NCBI GenBank assembly: GCA_963724945.1
Contig: CAVRWL010000003.1
Coordinates: 806,001 to 870,000 of the forward strand
DNA from: Hyphomicrobium_A sp963724945
Lineage (GTDB): Bacteria > Pseudomonadota > Alphaproteobacteria > Rhizobiales > Hyphomicrobiaceae
DNA: 64,000 nucleotides
Reading direction: 5' to 3'
The notes under the pieces were generated by a model. It saw nothing but the letters and a program-made list of their open reading frames with translations, was not told the DNA's origin and did not search any database. Each line of letters opens with the position of its first letter. Within the stretch, counting starts at the first letter, position 1. The position numbers and the translations under genes were made by a program. Below, piece by piece: positions 52,870-60,791 of this stretch.

Positions 52870-53904
52870 GTGGCGATTCGAAGCAGAAGACGTCTGGAGC
52901 CCCGATTGGCAGCATTTCGTGGGAACCCGGTTCCGGGACCGGGCAGGCCCCCCAAGGTTCAAGTTGCAAACAAACGCATCGTGGTGCCGTTCGAGGACAA
53001 CCGGCATCTGACGCGGCTCCTGGGAGAGTACGATAGTCATCTTGCGCTGATCGAGGATCGCCTCGGCATCGAAGCGCATGCCCACGGCAACGTCGTGATC
53101 CTCAACGGCTCGCAAGGAGCCTGTGACATCGCACGCACCGTTCTGGAGGAGCTCTATTCGCGTGTCGCCGCCGGCCAGCAGATTGGCGCGGGCGATTTCG
53201 ACGGGTTGATCCGGCATGCGCGCGAGGAGATCCCGCCCGCGGACGGCCAGGCGCAGATCGCCACGCGCCGCCGCGTCGTCAAGGCACGTACGCCGGCGCA
53301 GAGCGTCTACATTCGCGCGCTCGAAAAAGTAGATCTCGTATTCGGCGTCGGGCCTGCCGGCACGGGCAAGACCTACCTTGCCGTTGCCTACGCCGCGCAT
53401 TGCCTGGAGCGCGGCCTCGTCGAGCGCATCATCCTTTCGCGCCCTGCCGTGGAGGCAGGCGAGCGCCTCGGGTTCCTCCCCGGCGACATGCGCGAGAAGG
53501 TCGACCCCTACCTGCGCCCGCTCTATGATGCCCTCTATGATGTGCTGCCGCCGGAGAAGGTCGAGCGCGATATGGAGACGGGCGTCATCGAGATTGCGCC
53601 GCTGGCCTTCATGCGCGGCCGCACTCTGGCCAACGCCTACGTCATCCTCGACGAGGCGCAGAACACGACCAGCATGCAAATGAAGATGTTCCTCACCCGA
53701 CTCGGCGAGAACTCGAAGATGGCGGTCACCGGTGACCCGAGCCAGGTCGATCTGCCGTTCGGCATGAAGTCTGGCCTCGATGAGGCCGTCGCGCTTCTGA
53801 ACGATGTGCCCGGCGTGACGGCCGTCCGCTTCACCGCCGCCGACGTGGTGCGTCGCGATCTCGTCGCACGCATCGTTGAAGCCTATGATCGGCAGAAGCC
53901 GTAG
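52870..53904 (+). CDS. phoH: PhoH family ATPase
   Basis: This 344-residue P-loop protein has an N-terminal KH-like part (about 35-105), then GPAGTGKTYLAVAYAAHCLE (Walker A), VILDEAQNTTSMQMKMFLTR (Walker B and downstream helix) and MAVTGDPSQVDLPFG. Bacterial PhoH-like proteins (YbeZ type) act with YbeY in RNA metabolism. The start is a GTG with AGGAA directly in front, and the gap to miaB is about 85 bases. ybeY follows with only a few bases. Confidence 0.9.
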   Translation: MAIRSRRRLEPRLAAFRGNPVPGPGRPPKVQVANKRIVVPFEDNRHLTRLLGEYDSHLALIEDRLGIEAHAHGNVVILNGSQGACDIARTVLEELYSRVAAGQQIGAGDFDGLIRHAREEIPPADGQAQIATRRRVVKARTPAQSVYIRALEKVDLVFGVGPAGTGKTYLAVAYAAHCLERGLVERIILSRPAVEAGERLGFLPGDMREKVDPYLRPLYDALYDVLPPEKVERDMETGVIEIAPLAFMRGRTLANAYVILDEAQNTTSMQMKMFLTRLGENSKMAVTGDPSQVDLPFGMKSGLDEAVALLNDVPGVTAVRFTAADVVRRDLVARIVEAYDRQKP

Positions 53905-53914
53905 CCGCCCTCCG

Positions 53915-54508
53915 ATGCCTGCAGCGTTCCCATCACCGAGCATTGCGAGCCCCGACGGCGGCGAAGGTCGCGCGGCCGACGCGGAGCCTCCGATAGGCCT
54001 TTCCATCGACGTCGTTCACGAGGCGGGCGAATGGGGCTCGCTTCCCGCCCTGACCGAGACGATTGGCGGGGCCGCGGCGGCGCTCGCCGCCGAGCTCGGC
54101 CTCGCGGCAAGCGAGGCCTGCGTCGCGCTCTCGTGCGATGCTGACGTCGCAAAGCTCAACGCGGCCTATCGCGGCAAGCCGGCACCGACCAACGTGCTGT
54201 CGTTCCCGGCGGGCGCAAGCGCGCACGCGGATACCGCGCAGGCGCGCTTCCTCGGTGACGTCGTGCTCGCGGCCGAGACGGTTCAGCGCGAGGCCGCCCC
54301 GCTGGGGCTGCCGCTCGATCATCATGTGCGGCACCTCGTCGTGCACGGGCTCCTGCATCTGCTCGGGTTCGATCACGAGACGGACGAGGAGGCGCAAGCG
54401 ATGGAGGCGCTCGAGGTGCGCATTCTTTCGCGACTTGGAATTGCCAATCCTTATGCGGCAGCCGAAGCGCCGGCTCGCCGAGAGCACGCGGAATTTTCAA
54501 AGTCATGA
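53915..54508 (+). CDS. ybeY: endoribonuclease YbeY
   Basis: YbeY matures rRNA and controls ribosome quality. The zinc-binding motif HLVVHGLLHLLGFDHETDEE (H-x3-H-x5-H) is intact, preceded by GKPAPTNVLSFPAG and FLGDVVLAAETVQREA. The N-terminal 35 residues are extra and disordered. I chose ATG 53915, the first after the phoH stop; ATG 53885 within phoH is equally open. The stop overlaps the start of the next gene by ATGA. Confidence 0.9.
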   Translation: MPAAFPSPSIASPDGGEGRAADAEPPIGLSIDVVHEAGEWGSLPALTETIGGAAAALAAELGLAASEACVALSCDADVAKLNAAYRGKPAPTNVLSFPAGASAHADTAQARFLGDVVLAAETVQREAAPLGLPLDHHVRHLVVHGLLHLLGFDHETDEEAQAMEALEVRILSRLGIANPYAAAEAPARREHAEFSKS

Positions 54509-55545
54509 CCAGCACGAACTACCCCGGCGAAAAGATCGGACAGCGCGGCGACGGCGATGATCCAGCGCCGGGCGGCGCCACGCACGGCCTTTTGTCGGCA
54601 TTCCTCACGCGCATCGGTCTGCGCTCGCCGACGTTGCGCGAGATGCTGGAGGTGGGCCTCAAGGAGGCGCCCGAGACCGACTCCGCCTTCTCCACGGAGG
54701 AGCGCGAGATGCTGCGCCGCCTCCTGCGCTTCGGGGCTTTGCGCGTCGAGGACATCATGGTGCCGCGCGCCGACATTATCGCGCTTGAGGAGAGTGAGCC
54801 GCTGTCGGAGCTCTTGCGCGTGTTCAGCGAGGCAGGCGTGTCGCGTATTCCGCTGTTCAACGAGACGCTCGACGACCCGCGCGGGATGATCCACATCAAA
54901 GATCTGTTCCGCTGGTTGATCAAGGAGTCGGCGGGCGAGCTGCTCAACGCACCGATTGCCGTTGCAGGCGCGACGCCTACGGGAGAGGCGACCGCGCAGG
55001 ACCTGCACCATCTCGACCTCAACGGCATCGACCTTTCGCGGCCGATCAGCACGACGAAGATCCGCCGGCCGGTGCTCTACGTTCCTCCCTCCATGCCGGC
55101 GACCAATCTCTTGATCCGCATGCAGTCAACCCGCATTCACATGGCGCTGGTCGTCGATGAGTACGGCGGCACCGACGGCCTCGTGACGATCGAGGACCTG
55201 GTCGAGCAGATCGTGGGCGATATCGAGGACGAGCATGACGTGGCGGAAGCCGCGCACATATCGGTCGATCCCAAGCTCGGCCTCGTCGCCTCGGCGCGCA
55301 CGCCCATCAAGGAGCTCGAGGCGCACTTGGGCGTGAAGCTCTTGAAGCCCGACGAGGAGGAGGACATCGACACGCTCGGTGGCCTCATGTTCGCGCTATT
55401 GGGGCGCGTTCCCGTGCGTGGTGAGCTCGTGCGCCATCCTTCCGGCCTCGAGTTCGAGGTGCTCGACGCCGACGCCCGGCGCTTGAAGAAGGTGCGGATC
55501 CACCAGCCGCGCGCCGCCGATGCCGCAGCCGCGGACAAGGCATGA
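54505..55545 (+). CDS. CorC/HlyC-type CBS-domain protein
   Basis: This 346-residue protein contains a pair of CBS domains (about 90-225: VEDIMVPRADIIALEES, STTKIRRPVLYVPPSM) and a C-terminal transporter-associated domain (about 250-325: ELVRHPSGLEFEVLDADARR). It lacks the membrane DUF21 part, as in CorC rather than CorB. It is thought to modulate divalent cation export, but the evidence is family-level. It overlaps ybeY and lnt by 4 bases at both ends, so translation is coupled across ybeY-corC-lnt. Confidence 0.9.
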   Translation: MTSTNYPGEKIGQRGDGDDPAPGGATHGLLSAFLTRIGLRSPTLREMLEVGLKEAPETDSAFSTEEREMLRRLLRFGALRVEDIMVPRADIIALEESEPLSELLRVFSEAGVSRIPLFNETLDDPRGMIHIKDLFRWLIKESAGELLNAPIAVAGATPTGEATAQDLHHLDLNGIDLSRPISTTKIRRPVLYVPPSMPATNLLIRMQSTRIHMALVVDEYGGTDGLVTIEDLVEQIVGDIEDEHDVAEAAHISVDPKLGLVASARTPIKELEAHLGVKLLKPDEEEDIDTLGGLMFALLGRVPVRGELVRHPSGLEFEVLDADARRLKKVRIHQPRAADAAAADKA

Positions 55546-55586
55546 GCCGGGGGGGCATGAGCCGGCGGGGCATGAGCCGAGGGGCC
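55542..55586. repeat. three 15-bp repeats each holding an ATG at the lnt start
   Basis: Units beginning ATGAGCCG and ending GGGGC recur at 55542, 55557 and 55572 with small changes. Each contains an in-frame ATG. This may be a slippage product and adds possible start sites. Confidence 0.7.
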
Positions 55587-57281
55587 GAATCCTCGCGCGC
55601 CACGTTGGCCACCTTTGCATCGAACGCAGGCCGACCAATCGAGGGCATCGCGACGCTCGGCAGGGCTGTTGCGGGTCTATCGGGCTGGCGCCGGCTCGGG
55701 GTTGCGTTCCTCGCCGGCAGCCTCTCCGTTCTCGCGATGGCGCCGTTCTTTCTTTGGCCCGTGCTTTTCGTCACGCTGCCCGTGCTCGTGTGGCTGATCG
55801 ACGGTGCCGCAGCCGAGGCGCCCGGCACCCCCTCATTCTGGAAGCGTCCCGCGGTGCGCGCGGCGACGGCGGGGTGGTGGTTTGGCTTCGGCTATTACTT
55901 CTTCGGGTTGTTCTGGATCGGTGAGGCCTTTCTCGTGGAGGCCGACAAGTTCGCCTGGCTGCTACCGTTTGCCGTGACGCTGATGCCGGCGGGGCTTGCC
56001 CTCTTCACCGCGCTTGCCGCTTGCGTCGCGCGGCTTTATTGGCCCCAGAGCGCAGTGCGCGTCGTGGTTCTCGCCATCACGCTGGGGCTCACCGAATGGC
56101 TGCGCGGCCACGTCCTCACGGGGTTCCCGTGGAACGTGCTCGGCTACGCGCTCACTTGGCCGCTGCCGATGATGCAGTCGGCGGCTTTCATCGGCATCTA
56201 CGGGCTGACGCTGCTCGCGGTCTTGATCTTTGCCGCTCCATTGGTGCTGGTCGCCGGTAACGACGCGGGCGATGGTGCGAAGCGCGCCCTGTGGCTGGCG
56301 CCGGCCATTGCGACGATGCCGCTGCTTCTGCTTTTTGGTTTTGGCGCGTGGCGGCTTACGGGCGAGCGCGCGCCGATGCTTAAGGGCGTGCGCATCAGGA
56401 TCGTGCAGGCGAGCGTCGACCAGCGCGACAAGTGGCGACCTGAGAAGCAAGGCGAGATCTTCCGGGACCAGCTGGAGCTGTCGCGGCACGACGCGTCGGG
56501 CCACCGCGACGACCTTGCCGGCATCACGCACCTCATTTGGCCGGAGGCGGCCATGCCGTTCCTGCCGCTCGAGCACCCAGAGGCCCTCGCCGCCATCGGC
56601 GATCTCCTGCCGAACGGCGCGCAGCTGATCACGGGCGCGCTGCGGCTAAAGCGGCCCGTGGCGACCCGGCCGGACGGCGCGCTTGAGGGCTACAACAGCT
56701 TGATGGTCTTCGCCGACCGGGGGAACCTCGAGGCGGTCTACGACAAGATCCATCTCGTTCCCTTCGGCGAGTACCTGCCCTTTCAATCGACGTTGGAATC
56801 GATTGGGCTCGAGCAGCTCACGCGTTGGCGCGGCGGGTTCTTGGACGGTCCTGAACCGCGTCCACTGCTGACGATCCCCGGGCTGCCGCCGGTTGCCGGC
56901 CTCATCTGCTATGAAGCGATCTTTCCGTCCGCGATCGTTGAGGGCGCGCAACGTCCAGGGCTCCTCATCAATGTGACCAACGACGGCTGGTTCGGCAACA
57001 CAACGGGGCCGTGGCAGCACTTCCATCAGGCGCGCGTGCGGGCGGTGGAGGAAGGGCTGCCGCTAGTGCGCTCGGCCAACAACGGCGTCTCCGCGGTCAT
57101 CGACGGGCATGGCCGCGTCCTATCGCTGCTTGCGCTCAATCAGCGCGGGGTCATCGACAGCGAGGTCCCCTCTGCACTTGCGCCGCCACTCTATGCAAGG
57201 CTTGGCGATTGGACTTTCGTCGCACTGGTCCTGGTGCTGATGGGATGCGTGCTCATTTATGCCCGCAGACAGGACAACTAG
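55542..57281 (+). CDS. lnt: apolipoprotein N-acyltransferase
   Basis: This 579-residue membrane enzyme adds the third acyl chain to lipoproteins. About seven membrane segments are followed by the periplasmic nitrilase-like domain (about 283-540). The triad is visible: Glu335 in WPEAAMPFL, Lys402 in VYDKIHLVPFGEYLPF, and Cys456 in GLICYEAIFPSAI. The N-terminus repeats the 5-residue block MSRGG three times, so starts at 55542, 55557 and 55572 are all possible. The first overlaps the upstream stop. Confidence 0.94.
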   Translation: MSRGGMSRRGMSRGAESSRATLATFASNAGRPIEGIATLGRAVAGLSGWRRLGVAFLAGSLSVLAMAPFFLWPVLFVTLPVLVWLIDGAAAEAPGTPSFWKRPAVRAATAGWWFGFGYYFFGLFWIGEAFLVEADKFAWLLPFAVTLMPAGLALFTALAACVARLYWPQSAVRVVVLAITLGLTEWLRGHVLTGFPWNVLGYALTWPLPMMQSAAFIGIYGLTLLAVLIFAAPLVLVAGNDAGDGAKRALWLAPAIATMPLLLLFGFGAWRLTGERAPMLKGVRIRIVQASVDQRDKWRPEKQGEIFRDQLELSRHDASGHRDDLAGITHLIWPEAAMPFLPLEHPEALAAIGDLLPNGAQLITGALRLKRPVATRPDGALEGYNSLMVFADRGNLEAVYDKIHLVPFGEYLPFQSTLESIGLEQLTRWRGGFLDGPEPRPLLTIPGLPPVAGLICYEAIFPSAIVEGAQRPGLLINVTNDGWFGNTTGPWQHFHQARVRAVEEGLPLVRSANNGVSAVIDGHGRVLSLLALNQRGVIDSEVPSALAPPLYARLGDWTFVALVLVLMGCVLIYARRQDN

Positions 57282-57344
57282 GCTTCCATTTCCTTTGTTG
57301 CTTGCGCCATAACTTATCGTCATAAAGCTAAAATTGAGCGGGCA

Positions 57345-57379
57345 AACCTAGGCACTGCTTAACCCTCGCACCCTAGGTT
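57345..57379. promoter_or_regulatory. inverted repeat, possible operator of the XRE regulator
   Basis: AACCTAGG (57345-57352) and CCTAGGTT (57372-57379) are perfect inverted copies 19 bases apart. They lie about 70 bases before the HTH gene. Each half contains the palindrome CCTAGG. The position fits autoregulation, though no binding data exist. Confidence 0.45.
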
Positions 57380-57449
57380 GACGTCTGGGGCTGGCGCACC
57401 CATGAGGTGTACGCGGGGGCGTATGCCGGGGAGTTAAGGTAAACTCGCC

Positions 57450-57905
57450 ATGTCTAGAGAAAGTGCGGTGGACGAAATAGAACCAGAAGACCGCGGTACA
57501 CGGCGCGCCAATCCAATCGATGTACATGTCGGCAGTCGCGTGCGATTGCGCCGAATGCTGCTCGGCATGAGTCAAGAGAAGCTCGGCGAGCATCTCGGAT
57601 TGACGTTCCAACAGATTCAAAAATACGAAAAAGGGATCAACCGGATCGGTGCGAGCCGGCTGTTCGATCTCGCCAACGTGCTGAGCGTGCCCGTGCAGTT
57701 CTTCTACGAGGAGCTGCCCGTGACCAGCGCCGATGGCGCAAGGGGGTTCGCTGAGCGCCCTGCCGAAAGCTATGCGGTCGAGTTCCTGGGCAGCCGCGAG
57801 GGCCTCGAGCTCAACAAGGCGTTCGCCCGCATCACCGATCCGCGCGTGCGCCGCTCGATCGTCGAGCTCGTGCGCGCATTCGCCGGAGAATCCGCAAGCG
57901 AATAA
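57450..57905 (+). CDS. XRE-family transcriptional regulator
   Basis: This 151-residue regulator has a Cro/C1-type HTH domain at about 26-82 (VGSRVRLRRMLLGMSQEKLG, LTFQQIQKYEKGINRIGASR). The C-terminal part ends with LNKAFARITDPRVRRSIVEL and a short tail. In Hyphomicrobiales a regulator of this type regularly sits between lnt and metK. Whether it controls metK is not known. An inverted repeat precedes it. Confidence 0.9.
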   Translation: MSRESAVDEIEPEDRGTRRANPIDVHVGSRVRLRRMLLGMSQEKLGEHLGLTFQQIQKYEKGINRIGASRLFDLANVLSVPVQFFYEELPVTSADGARGFAERPAESYAVEFLGSREGLELNKAFARITDPRVRRSIVELVRAFAGESASE

Positions 57906-58105
57906 CGGCACGGGGGCCCGCGCGTCTTTGCCCGTCTTGTGCCATTTCTTGTGCCGTCGCTCGGCCCTTGGCCGGGCGCCGGTGCGGCGGCAATCCCGGT
58001 GTTTGGGCGGCGCGATGGCCGGCACGACGGCTTGACCCCGATAGCAAAGCTTGAGACAACCCCGGCGTTTTTCCCGCGACACGTCCAAAAGAAACGGGGG
58101 CCTGG

Positions 58106-59314
58106 GTGGCACGTAAATCCTTTCTCTTCACCAGCGAGTTTGTGTCTGAGGGGCATCCCGACAAGGTCTGCGACCGCATCTCCGACGAGATCGTCGACCT
58201 CTTTTATCGCGAGGGGCCCAAGGCCGGCATCGACCCCTGGGCGATAAGGGCCGCGTGCGAGACGCTTGCGACCACCAACAAGGTCGTCATCGCGGGCGAG
58301 ACCCGCGGGCCCGAGACCGTGACCAAGGATTGGATCTCGCACGTCGCGCGCATGGCCATCCGCGACATCGGCTATGAGCAGCCGGGCTTCCACTGGGAGA
58401 AGGCTGACATCGAGGTCCTCTTGCATCCGCAGTCGGCCGACATCGCGCAAGGCGTCGACGCGCTGCAGCCCGGCACTAACAAGGAGGAGGGCGCCGGCGA
58501 CCAGGGCATCATGTTCGGTTATGCCTGCACCGAGACGCCCGAGCTCATGCCGGCGCCGATCTACTACGCTCACAAGATCCTGCACGATCTGGCCAAGGCA
58601 CGGCACGCAAAGGAAGGTGCCGCCGCAATGCTCGGCCCCGACTCCAAAAGCCAGGTGACGGTGCGCTACGCGGACGGCAAGCCGGTCGGCGTCACGCAGA
58701 TCGTCGTCTCGCATCAGCACATCGACGAGAACCTGCCCTCGACGAAGATTCGCGAGATCGTCGAGCCCTACGTGAGGAAGGCGCTGCCCGAGGGCTGGAT
58801 CGGCAAGGACACGATCTGGCACGTCAATCCGACGGGCAAGTTCTTCATCGGCGGGCCCGACGGCGATTGCGGGCTCACGGGGCGCAAGATCATCGTCGAC
58901 ACCTACGGCGGCGCGGCCCCGCACGGGGGCGGCGCGTTCTCCGGCAAGGATCCGACCAAGGTCGACCGCTCGGCCGCGTACGCTGCGCGCTACCTCGCCA
59001 AGAACGTGGTGGCAGCCGGGCTAGCCGAGCGTTGCACCATCCAGCTCTCCTATGCCATCGGCGTCGCCAAGCCGTTGTCGATCTATGTCGACACGCACGG
59101 CACCGCCAAGGTCGAGGAGGCCCAGCTCGAGAAGGTGCTCGCCGAGGTCATGGACCTGTCGCCGCGCGGCATCCGCAAGCACCTCGACCTCAACAAGCCG
59201 ATCTACGCGCGCACGTCCGCCTATGGTCATTTCGGGCGCACGCCCGACGCGGAAGGCGGTTTCTCCTGGGAGAAGACCGACCTTGCCGACGCGATCAAGA
59301 AGGCCGCCGCCTAA
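58106..59314 (+). CDS. metK: S-adenosylmethionine synthetase
   Basis: This 402-residue enzyme makes SAM from methionine and ATP. Signature segments are FTSEFVSEGHPDKVCDRISD (with the catalytic His), EGAGDQGIMFGYACTETPEL, and GGGAFSGKDPTKVDRSAAYA. The start is GTG at 58106, 200 bases after the HTH gene. I found no recognisable SAM-sensing riboswitch in that gap. trmB follows closely. Confidence 0.96.
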   Translation: MARKSFLFTSEFVSEGHPDKVCDRISDEIVDLFYREGPKAGIDPWAIRAACETLATTNKVVIAGETRGPETVTKDWISHVARMAIRDIGYEQPGFHWEKADIEVLLHPQSADIAQGVDALQPGTNKEEGAGDQGIMFGYACTETPELMPAPIYYAHKILHDLAKARHAKEGAAAMLGPDSKSQVTVRYADGKPVGVTQIVVSHQHIDENLPSTKIREIVEPYVRKALPEGWIGKDTIWHVNPTGKFFIGGPDGDCGLTGRKIIVDTYGGAAPHGGGAFSGKDPTKVDRSAAYAARYLAKNVVAAGLAERCTIQLSYAIGVAKPLSIYVDTHGTAKVEEAQLEKVLAEVMDLSPRGIRKHLDLNKPIYARTSAYGHFGRTPDAEGGFSWEKTDLADAIKKAAA

Positions 59315-59327
59315 GACCAGCACCGAT

Positions 59328-60026
59328 TTGACGGGGACGCCGCGGGAGCTGCGCTCGTTCGGGCGCAAGCGCGGGCGGCGCTTGAGCGCGCGCCAGCAGT
59401 CGTTGCTGGATGATGTCCTGCCCCGCCTCGCGCTCGACCGCACGGACCCGTCGCCGCGCTCCTTGCCCGCGCTCTTTGCTCCCCCCGTGCGCGAGGTCTG
59501 GCTGGAGATCGGCTTCGGCGGGGCTGAGCATCTGCTTTGGCAGGCCCGCCACAGCCCAGAGGTCGGTCTCATCGGCTGCGAGGTCTTCGAGGACGGCGTC
59601 GTTAAGGCCCTCACGGGTGTCGAGGAGGACGCGCTCGCCAATGTGCGCCTCAGCAGCGATGACGCGCGCGACCTGCTGCGTTGGCTGCCGCCGGCCTCGC
59701 TGGGCCGCGTGTTCGTCCTGTTCCCCGACCCGTGGCCCAAGAAGCGGCACTTGAAGCGCCGGCTCGTGACGCGGGCCGTTCTCGACCTCGTAGCCCGCGC
59801 CATGGCGCCGGGAGCGGAGCTCAGGATCGCGACCGATATTGGCGACTATGCTCGCACCATCCTGCTTGCGGCGCGCGGGCACCCCGCATTGGCCTGGCAA
59901 GCGGAGGGCGCGCAGGATTGGCGTGAGCGGCCGGCCGACTGGCCACAGACCCGCTATGAGGCCAAAGCAAGCGGGGAGGGCCGCCGCTGCTATTTCTTGC
60001 GCTTCTTCAAGCAAGTGGAGCTCTAA
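59328..60026 (+). CDS. trmB: tRNA (guanine-N7)-methyltransferase
   Basis: This protein of about 232 residues methylates G46 of tRNA with SAM supplied by the neighbouring metK product. Motifs are WLEIGFGGAEHLLWQA (SAM loop), VFVLFPDPWPKKRHLKRRL (the PDPWPKKRH signature) and RIATDIGDYA. I set the start at TTG 59328; the frame is open further upstream inside metK. The gap to metK is about 13 bases. Confidence 0.9.
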   Translation: MTGTPRELRSFGRKRGRRLSARQQSLLDDVLPRLALDRTDPSPRSLPALFAPPVREVWLEIGFGGAEHLLWQARHSPEVGLIGCEVFEDGVVKALTGVEEDALANVRLSSDDARDLLRWLPPASLGRVFVLFPDPWPKKRHLKRRLVTRAVLDLVARAMAPGAELRIATDIGDYARTILLAARGHPALAWQAEGAQDWRERPADWPQTRYEAKASGEGRRCYFLRFFKQVEL

Positions 60027-60099
60027 TTCGCCACAATTCGCTTGCCAGGCCCGTCACGATCCCCTAATATTTCAACGCTCATGATCATCTCAACTTCTG

Positions 60100-60128
60100 A
60101 GAGTGGGCCCTCTGGGTCCGCTCTTTTT
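60100..60128 (+). terminator. intrinsic terminator/attenuator in the rimP leader
   Basis: AGAGTGGGCCC (60100-60110) pairs with GGGTCCGCTCT (60114-60124), including two G-U pairs, and TTTTT follows. It lies between trmB and rimP, about 50 bases before the rimP start. It may terminate upstream transcription or attenuate the rimP-nusA-infB operon. Confidence 0.7.
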
Positions 60129-60176
60129 GTATTGGCGCAGCGGATCGGGCACGACCAACCGGATAGCTTTCAGATC

Positions 60177-60755
60177 ATGCACGCTGGCGACGACGGCGCC
60201 TTGCGCGACCGGTTTATTCGTGAGGCGGGCTTGGCGGCCAAGGTGGCAGCGCTCATAGAGCCTGCCCTCCAGGACCGCGGCTTCCGCCTCGTGCGCGTCG
60301 CGGTCTCGGGACGCGAGGGCCAGACGTTGCAGGTGATGGCGGAGCGGTCGGATGGCACGTTGACGATTGAGGATTGCGAGACCATCTCGCGGGATATATC
60401 GCCGTTGCTCGATGTACATGACCCCATCGCCGGCGCTTATCGGCTCGAGGTCTCCTCACCGGGGATCGACCGGCCGCTCGTGCGCCCCTCCGACTTCGAG
60501 GACTGGTCCGGCTACGAGGCCAAGATCGAATTAAAGGAACCCATCGAGGGTCGTAAGCGCTTCCGGGGCGTGCTTGAGGGCTTCGAGGACGGCGAGGTCC
60601 GGATCGAGGTCGATCTCGGCCCCACCGAACGCGGCGTCGTCGGCCTGCCGGTCGACCTCGTCGCCGACGCCAAGCTTGTGCTGACGGACGAACTCATCCG
60701 CGAGGCCCTGCGCCGCGCAAAGAAGAACAACGAGGCCGGATCCGGCGACGCTTAA
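60177..60755 (+). CDS. rimP: ribosome maturation factor RimP
   Basis: This 192-residue factor is needed for 30S assembly. The N-terminal domain shows ALQDRGFRLVRVAVSGREGQ and TIEDCETISRDISPLLDVHD, and the family motif YRLEVSSPGIDRPLVRPSDF is clear. The C-terminal SH3-like domain follows. ATG 60177 is used because the first helix begins there. It leads the rimP-nusA-ylxR-infB operon. Confidence 0.94.
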   Translation: MHAGDDGALRDRFIREAGLAAKVAALIEPALQDRGFRLVRVAVSGREGQTLQVMAERSDGTLTIEDCETISRDISPLLDVHDPIAGAYRLEVSSPGIDRPLVRPSDFEDWSGYEAKIELKEPIEGRKRFRGVLEGFEDGEVRIEVDLGPTERGVVGLPVDLVADAKLVLTDELIREALRRAKKNNEAGSGDA

Positions 60756-60791
60756 GCGGCATCGCGGATTCAGCGAGGAGGATTTGAAACC

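Noticed and set aside
57906..58105. SAM riboswitch upstream of metK
   Set aside because: No conserved core of SAM-I, SAM-II or SAM/SAH types could be aligned by eye. Reported only as an open question.
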